Source: Pedosphaera sp.
GTDB taxonomy: Bacteria; Verrucomicrobiota; Verrucomicrobiia; Limisphaerales; SXTU01
Assembly (NCBI GenBank): GCA_009695395.1
Contig: SIBB01000248.1
Span: 1-5,665 of the forward strand
Length of the DNA stretch: 5,665 nucleotides
Reading direction: 5' to 3'
A program made the translations under genes and the position numbers. This document shows, piece by piece, positions 1 through 3,849 of the stretch. The notes below the pieces were generated by a model, which was given only the letters and a program-made list of their open reading frames with translations, was not told the DNA's origin and did no database searches. Numbering within the stretch: position 1 is the first letter of the stretch; the number at the start of each line of letters is the position of its first letter.

Positions 1-45
1 CCCAAGAAGAAGGCCGATGCCAAACCCGCCGAGAAGGCGAAATAG
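1..45 (+). CDS. C-terminal end of an unidentified protein (5' partial)
   Basis: Frame 1 is open from the first base and ends in TAG at 43-45, giving the terminal peptide PKKKADAKPAEKAK. The peptide is almost entirely Lys, Ala, Pro and acidic residues, as in the low-complexity basic tails of many bacterial proteins. The gene body lies outside the window, so no function can be named. That this is a real gene end is inferred from the GC-rich codon style (GCC, AAG, GCG) matching its neighbours. A 14-residue fragment is weak evidence, and it could be the end of a chance open frame. Confidence 0.5.
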   Translation, partial: PKKKADAKPAEKAK

Positions 46-57
46 CTGACGACCATG

Positions 58-134
58 AACCCCTCGGTCCGCCGCAGGATTTGCTTGGTGCATGGCGGGC
101 TTTGAGCGGGGAGAGCTTCACACACCGAGGGGTT
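58..134. repeat. 11-bp inverted repeat in the gap before the oxidoreductase gene
   Basis: Positions 58-68 (AACCCCTCGGT) are the exact reverse complement of 124-134, with 55 bp between. A smaller nested pairing is possible inside (CCGCC at 69-73 with GGCGG at 94-98). The repeat sits between the stop of the upstream gene at 45 and the start codon at 153. It could be a terminator for the upstream gene, a leader hairpin, or a protein-binding palindrome. The right arm is not followed by a strong T run (only GGTTTC), so a classical intrinsic terminator is unlikely. No convincing promoter or Shine-Dalgarno sequence was seen in 46-152. Confidence 0.45.
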
Positions 135-152
135 TCAGCGTAGTTTCGGCTC

Positions 153-1508
153 ATGCAAACCACCGCCACCTCCGTGCCCACCTCCCGCCGCCACTTCCTC
201 GCCGCCAGTTCCGCCGCTGGGGCTGCACTCGCCTTCCCCGCCATCCTGAGCGCGCGCAACCCCAACGACAAACTCGCCATCGCCATCATCGGCTCCGGTG
301 GGCGCGGCGGATCGAACATGGGCGGCGTGGCCCAGACGGAATACATCGCCGCGCTCTGCGATGTAAATCAGCGCAACCTCGACGCCGCGAAGGTCAAGCA
401 CCCGCAGGCCGCGAGCTTCACCGACTTCCGTAAGCTCTTCGACCACGCGAAGGACTACGACGCCGTGGTCGTGAGCACCTGCGAGCACACGCACGCCTTC
501 GCCACGATGCTGGCCCTCCAGACGGGCAAGCACGTGTATTGCGAGAAGCCCCTCACCTACAATATCTACGAGGCGCGCAAGGTCCGCGAAGCCGCCGCCG
601 CCCGCCCGAAGCTCGCCACGCAGATGGGCATCCAGATTCACGCGTCGGAAAACTACCGGCGCGTGGTCGAGCTGATTCAGAGCGGAGCCATCGGCGCGGT
701 GCGGGAGGCGCACGTCTGGGTTTCGCGCGCGTGGGGCTTGCAGAGCGCGGAGGCGGCGCTGCGCAACAAGGACATCGTCAACGTCACCGACCGGCCCAAG
801 GAAGTGTCGCCCATTCCCGCGGGGCTGGACTGGGACTTGTGGGTCGGCCCCGCGCCAGAGCGGCCGTTCAACGATGTCTATTTCCCAGGACCGAAGTGGT
901 ATCGCTGGTGGGACTTCGGCAACGGCACGATGAGCGACCTTGGCTCGCACATGAACGACTTGCCCTTCTGGGCGCTCAAGCTCAAGTCACCACTGACCAT
1001 CGAGGCATTCGGCCCGCCTGCGCATCGTGAGATTGCGCCAGCCTCCATGCATGCCACCTACGAATACGCCGCGCGCGAGGGCATGCCGCCGGTGAAACTC
1101 ACATGGTATCAGGGCGAGGACAAACCCAAGCTCTGGACCGAGAACAAAATCCCGCAGTGGGGCAACGGTCATCTCTTCGTCGGCGACAAGGGCATGCTGC
1201 TCTCCGATTACGGCAAGTATCTGCTGCTGCCGGAAAAAGACTTCGCGGACTTCAAGCTCCCCGAGCCGACCCTCCCGCGCGTGAAGAGCCACTACGACGA
1301 TTGGCTCACGGCCTGCAAGAACGGCACACAGGCCAGCGCGAACTTCGAGTATTCCGGCTGGCTCACCGAGGCCAACCACCTCGGCAACGTGGCGTATCGC
1401 GTCGGCAAGAAGCTGGAGTGGGACCCGGTGAACCTCCGCGCGAAGAACGCGCCCGAGGCCCAACCGTTCATCCAACGCGAGTATCGCAAGGGCTGGTCGC
1501 TGGCCTGA
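153..1508 (+). CDS. Tat-exported Gfo/Idh/MocA-family oxidoreductase
   Basis: This 451-residue protein belongs to the NAD(P)-dependent Gfo/Idh/MocA sugar (or sugar-derivative) oxidoreductases. The N-terminus carries a twin-arginine signal (SRRHFLAAS, residues 11-19) followed by an Ala-rich hydrophobic stretch to about residue 34, so the folded, cofactor-loaded enzyme is probably sent to the periplasm. The Rossmann fold follows: GSGGRGG at 47-53 is the dinucleotide-binding loop, D70 sits at the end of the second strand, and EKP at 131-133 is the family hallmark, with K132 the usual catalytic lysine. The C-terminal domain contains WDLWVGPAPERPFN and WWDFGNGTMSDLGSHMND, where D262 and H266 are the conserved acidic and histidine active-site candidates. 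Length and order of motifs are normal. The ATG at 153 is chosen because it places the Tat motif correctly; no clear ribosome binding site precedes it. The substrate cannot be deduced, as this subfamily is heavily expanded in Verrucomicrobiota and Planctomycetota. No neighbour is a recognised sugar-catabolism partner. Confidence 0.93.
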   Translation: MQTTATSVPTSRRHFLAASSAAGAALAFPAILSARNPNDKLAIAIIGSGGRGGSNMGGVAQTEYIAALCDVNQRNLDAAKVKHPQAASFTDFRKLFDHAKDYDAVVVSTCEHTHAFATMLALQTGKHVYCEKPLTYNIYEARKVREAAAARPKLATQMGIQIHASENYRRVVELIQSGAIGAVREAHVWVSRAWGLQSAEAALRNKDIVNVTDRPKEVSPIPAGLDWDLWVGPAPERPFNDVYFPGPKWYRWWDFGNGTMSDLGSHMNDLPFWALKLKSPLTIEAFGPPAHREIAPASMHATYEYAAREGMPPVKLTWYQGEDKPKLWTENKIPQWGNGHLFVGDKGMLLSDYGKYLLLPEKDFADFKLPEPTLPRVKSHYDDWLTACKNGTQASANFEYSGWLTEANHLGNVAYRVGKKLEWDPVNLRAKNAPEAQPFIQREYRKGWSLA

Positions 1509-1516
1509 AGCGGAGC

Positions 1517-1537
1517 GCGTTTGGAGCTTGGAGCTTG
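1517..1537. repeat. Heptanucleotide tandem repeat in the oxidoreductase-sufT spacer
   Basis: Three consecutive 7-bp units fill this stretch: GCGTTTG, then GAGCTTG twice. They lie in the 55-bp spacer between the oxidoreductase stop (1508) and the SufT start (1564). The same word class (consensus GAGYTTB) forms a five-unit array at 5521-5555. A 15-bp exact copy of GCTTGGAGCTTGCGC is at 1526-1540 and 2587-2601. A TTG codon inside the array (1528) opens the SufT frame early, but those codons look repeat-derived. Confidence 0.6.
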
Positions 1538-1563
1538 CGCCGGGCGACTCCATATTCCCGCTC

Positions 1564-2109
1564 ATGAGCGCAGGCACCACGGTCAAACTCTCCCGCGATT
1601 GCGCGGCCATCCAAATCCCCGTCGGCACCGAGGTCACCTTGAAGGCCGCGACGCCGGTGGACATCGTGCAAACCCTCGGCGGCACCTACACCGTCCACAG
1701 CATGGGCGGCTTGTTCCGCATTGATGGCAAGGACGCCGACGCCATCGGCCTCACTCCGCAGGCCGGCACCGTGACGGATTCCGCAGCCCCGCAAGCCGTC
1801 TCCGAGCAGGCCGTCTGGTCCGTGCTCAAGACCTGTTTCGACCCGGAAATCCCCGTCAACATCGTAGACCTCGGACTGGTCTATGACATGGGCGTCGAGC
1901 CGATTCCCGATGGAGGCCACAAGGTCTTCGTCAAGATGACGCTCACCGCCCCCGGCTGCGGCATGGGCCCGACCATCGCCCGCGATGCCCAGCAGAAAAT
2001 CCTCGCGCTCGACGGCGTGCAAGACGCGAGCGTGGAAGTCGTCTGGGACCCGCCGTGGCACCAGTCCATGATTTCAGCCGAGGGGCGGAAGATTCTGGGC
2101 CTGGGCTGA
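1564..2109 (+). CDS. sufT: Fe-S cluster assembly protein SufT (MIP18/DUF59 family)
   Basis: This 181-residue cytoplasmic protein matches the long SufT type, which assists maturation or transfer of iron-sulfur clusters and is often linked to the SUF system. The N-terminal third has the family-specific pattern KLSRDCAAIQIPVG, then QTLGGTYTV and RIDGKDADAIG. The C-terminal MIP18-like domain contains DPEIPVNIVDLGLVYD (from residue 93), TAPGCGMG with the conserved Cys132 implicated in cluster handling, and the closing VWDPPW...MISAEGRKILGLG. I chose ATG 1564 rather than the in-frame TTG at 1528 because the conserved sequence begins right after this Met and the 12 extra residues would come from the heptad repeat. 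No good Shine-Dalgarno is visible for either start. No sufBCDS genes are in the window, so it acts here as a stand-alone gene. It runs in the same direction as the oxidoreductase 55 bp upstream and may be co-transcribed with it, though no functional link is known. Confidence 0.92.
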   Translation: MSAGTTVKLSRDCAAIQIPVGTEVTLKAATPVDIVQTLGGTYTVHSMGGLFRIDGKDADAIGLTPQAGTVTDSAAPQAVSEQAVWSVLKTCFDPEIPVNIVDLGLVYDMGVEPIPDGGHKVFVKMTLTAPGCGMGPTIARDAQQKILALDGVQDASVEVVWDPPWHQSMISAEGRKILGLG

Positions 2110-2115
2110 GACCAG

Positions 2116-2201
2116 AACCACTAACCTGCACTGACTGGCACTCATGGGAAGCCACGTCGAACCTTGCAGTTATTAGTGCGGTTCAGTGCCGGTTAGTGGT
2201 T
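2116..2201. repeat. 86-bp palindrome of 10-bp-phased CACTnA words between convergent genes
   Basis: Arms 2116-2141 and 2176-2201 are reverse complements at 22 of 26 positions. The outer 11 bp (2116-2126 with 2191-2201) are perfect, followed by a 7-bp and a 4-bp block. The left arm holds three words exactly 10 bp apart: CACTAA (2119), CACTGA (2129) and CACTCA (2139). The right arm holds TTAGTG (2173), TCAGTG (2183) and TTAGTG (2193), all symmetric about 2158.5. It lies between the convergent sufT and cutA genes, and a short TTTT (2200-2203) follows the right arm on the plus strand. It could therefore end sufT transcription, but the regular word phasing also resembles a dispersed repeat or a multi-site protein-binding element. 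The right arm overlaps the last codons of cutA. Confidence 0.7.
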
Positions 2202-2532
2202 TTCCTCCGCTCGTGCTCGCGGCCAACCAGTCGAGGTATTTGCTGTTCCCCTCCGCCAGCGGCAGCGCGATGAACTCCGGCGTGTCGTAGGGATGCTCAG
2301 CGACGATGAGCTTCTCCAACGCAGCCAGCTTCGCGCGCGTGGTCTTGAAGAGGATGAGCACCTCGGCGCTCGATTCCAGTTTCCCCTGCCACCAGTAGTG
2401 CGATTCGATTTTCGGAACGAGGTTCGCGCACGCGACGAGCTTTGCGGTCAACGCAGCCTTCGCCAGCGCACGGGCCGTCTTCAAGTCCGGCGCGGTGACG
2501 AGGACGAGGCGGAAGTCGGCGGCGCGTTTCAC
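2173..2532 (-). CDS. cutA: CutA family protein (divalent-cation tolerance protein)
   Basis: This 119-residue protein is a clear CutA homologue, a small ferredoxin-like-fold protein that forms very stable trimers. It was linked genetically to copper tolerance in E. coli, although its physiological role in most bacteria is unsettled. Family signatures are LVACANLVPKIESHYWWQGKLE (residues 32-53), EVLILFKTT (57-65), HPYDTPEFIALP (80-91) and GNSKYLDWL (95-103). The start is taken as GTG 2532-2530, because it gives the usual CutA N-terminus (strand FRLVLVTAPD) and overlaps the nuclease stop by 4 bp (GTGA), suggesting translational coupling. A longer in-frame ATG at 2661 would lie inside the nuclease gene and adds non-family sequence. 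After the family domain ends near residue 105 there is a short tail, of which the last nine residues (KPLTGTEPH) are encoded by the right arm of the 2116-2201 palindrome. Confidence 0.93.
   Translation of the reverse strand: MKRAADFRLVLVTAPDLKTARALAKAALTAKLVACANLVPKIESHYWWQGKLESSAEVLILFKTTRAKLAALEKLIVAEHPYDTPEFIALPLAEGNSKYLDWLAASTSGGKPLTGTEPH
2529..2532 (-). other. GTGA stop/start overlap coupling nuclease and cutA
   Basis: On the minus strand the nuclease TGA (2531-2529) shares bases with the cutA GTG (2532-2530). Such 4-bp overlaps normally mark one mRNA with ribosome re-initiation, so cutA expression probably depends on the nuclease reading frame. Confidence 0.75.
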
Positions 2533-3602
2533 TTCTTTTTCTTCGTGGTCTTCGGCTTCTCCTCGGTCTTGCCGTCCTTCGCATCGGCTTGGAGCTTGCG
2601 CGTGGCGAGCTGGTTTTTGAGGAAGTTGTCCACGGGCGCGCTCTGATAGGCGGTGAGCCACAGGTCGCCAAGCAGTTGCGCGGCGAGTCGGATTTGGTTG
2701 CTCAAGATAGGGAAGCCTTCCATGCCCTGCTCGCCGTTGCCGGAGAGTCGGCCGTCCTTGTTCATCTCGTAGAGCGGCTCGACGAGCTTGTGCTGCTCCG
2801 CAACGAATCTCATCACTAGCTTAAACACGTCCTCCGCGTCCCGCACCGCAGCGCCATCGAGCGTGAGTGGAGCGGCCGGGCGCAGCTTCGCACGCAGCTC
2901 GGCGTCCTTCAACCCGCCGGCCTTGCGCAGGTAGCCGCCGTCTATCCACGAGTGAAAGGTCTTGTTCGTCGCGTAGCCCTTGGGGTTCGCGCCCACCCAG
3001 CCATTGAAGTGCTTCGTCGTGTGCAACGGCTGCGTGGCATCGCCGACGTAGTGGCCCATCACGCCCATGACGTAGAGGATGTTTTGCCGCGCCTGTGCGA
3101 CCTCCTCCGGCGTGCCCATTTCTTCATAAACCTTCAGATAGCTGAAGCCGGACTTGAGCTTCGCGTAGTTCTCGATGATGGCCCACGGGAGGAAGCCGGG
3201 CGCGTATTTGGTGCGATCCGTATCCTTCTCGTCGGCGGGGAATTTCTCCGGTGACTTCGCTCGCACGGCGGCCATCTGCGCAGTGAACTCGTAGCGGAAC
3301 GGGCTGAGGTTGGCCATCGTCATCCCGTAGTAATCAGCCAGATACTCCACGTCGAAGTAGTGGTCCAGCCCGTTGAAATGCCGCAGCGGGCGGTCGTTCG
3401 TGTTGCGCCAGCGGTCCGCCTCGCCCGCGAGGAAGCCGACGCGCTCCTGCGCCGCTGCGTCGCGCAGGGCGGCGGGGAAGTTCGTCGGCAACGAGGCGAG
3501 CGCGAGGAGATTCACCGTCCGGTGGCCCTCGTAATCCCAGGCGCGGATGGGCTGGATAGCGACGGAGGCAAGCAGGAGCGAGACAAGGAAACGGGTTTTC
3601 AC
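2529..3602 (-). CDS. Secreted S1/P1-type zinc nuclease
   Basis: This 357-residue protein belongs to the S1/P1 nuclease and phospholipase C superfamily, trinuclear-zinc enzymes that cut single-stranded DNA and RNA and remove 3'-phosphates. The first 21 residues are a Sec signal peptide (MKTRFLVSLLLASVAIQPIRA). Cleavage would expose W22, which is required because the N-terminal Trp of the mature enzyme binds zinc. The full ligand set is visible in precursor numbering: W22, H27 (WDYEGH), D63 (AGEADRW), H81 (GLDHYF), H184 and D188 (GHYVGDATQPLH), H194, and H217 and D221 (FHSWID). The enzyme is therefore predicted to be active outside the cytoplasm. The start is GTG 3602-3600, since it begins the signal peptide; the open frame upstream to 3767 reads through a palindromic repeat and has no family similarity. 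The C-terminus is a lysine-rich tail ending KKKK, beyond the usual domain. It overlaps cutA by 4 bp. The 247 bp upstream are largely occupied by the 3686-3833 repeat. Likely role: nucleic-acid scavenging for phosphate or nucleosides (inferred). Confidence 0.94.
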   Translation of the reverse strand: MKTRFLVSLLLASVAIQPIRAWDYEGHRTVNLLALASLPTNFPAALRDAAAQERVGFLAGEADRWRNTNDRPLRHFNGLDHYFDVEYLADYYGMTMANLSPFRYEFTAQMAAVRAKSPEKFPADEKDTDRTKYAPGFLPWAIIENYAKLKSGFSYLKVYEEMGTPEEVAQARQNILYVMGVMGHYVGDATQPLHTTKHFNGWVGANPKGYATNKTFHSWIDGGYLRKAGGLKDAELRAKLRPAAPLTLDGAAVRDAEDVFKLVMRFVAEQHKLVEPLYEMNKDGRLSGNGEQGMEGFPILSNQIRLAAQLLGDLWLTAYQSAPVDNFLKNQLATRKLQADAKDGKTEEKPKTTKKKK

Positions 3603-3685
3603 GGCGCGAGAGTGGGGAAGCGCCGGGAGGCTGGCAACCGCCGAGTTCAGCCACCACTGTGCCGCGCTGGACGGGGTAACATCTG

Positions 3686-3833
3686 GGTGGCACCCGCGTC
3701 TCGCGGGTCGTTCCGGGCGTCTCGCCCGGAACGGGGTGGGCGGAGTCTGGGTGCGGGCGGATGGCATTGCAGGCAGGGACGCTCGTGTTTTCGGCGGGAC
3801 GCCGGAAACGACCCGGGGGACGCGGGTGCCACC
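3686..3833. repeat. 148-bp compound palindrome (four hairpins) between cytochrome and nuclease genes
   Basis: Arms 3686-3732 and 3787-3833 are reverse complements at 39 of 47 positions, with a 54-bp spacer. The outer 15 bp (GGTGGCACCCGCGTC) are perfect. Each arm also folds on itself into two hairpins. In the left arm, 3692-3698 pairs with 3702-3708 (7 bp) and 3710-3719 with 3723-3732 (10 bp), each around a TCT loop. In the right arm, 3787-3796 pairs with 3800-3809 and 3811-3817 with 3821-3827, each with one imperfect pair and a GGA loop. It starts 17 bp after the cytochrome gene stop on the minus strand and ends 83 bp before the nuclease start. The design resembles REP/BIME-type dispersed elements. 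It could terminate the cytochrome transcript or protect its 3' end. No transposase frame or clear target-site duplication is seen. The remaining flanks (3603-3685, 3834-3849) hold nothing recognisable. Confidence 0.75.
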
Positions 3834-3849
3834 AAGCCAGACGACCGCC

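Noticed and set aside
135..950. Minus-strand open frame (271 codons) opposite the oxidoreductase
   Set aside because: The oxidoreductase on the plus strand has a Tat signal, Rossmann loop and EKP motif; the antisense frame has only low-complexity Arg/Gly/Val sequence.
987..2061. Minus-strand open frames opposite the oxidoreductase end and SufT
   Set aside because: Antisense shadows of conserved genes with no recognisable domain and unusual His/Arg/Gly composition.
3603..3640. Possible minus-strand promoter (TTGCCA with CACTCT 17 bp downstream) before the nuclease
   Set aside because: The -10 match is poor, and the spacing to GTG would leave almost no leader; not supportable without transcript data.
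3603..3767. N-terminal extension of the nuclease to an ATG at 3767
   Set aside because: The extension translates one arm of the palindromic repeat and would bury the signal peptide; zinc binding by the mature N-terminal Trp requires the signal peptide at the start.
3686..3833. Compound palindrome as an insertion sequence or CRISPR array
   Set aside because: There is no transposase frame, no clear target-site duplication and no regular direct-repeat/spacer pattern; inverted hairpins explain it better.
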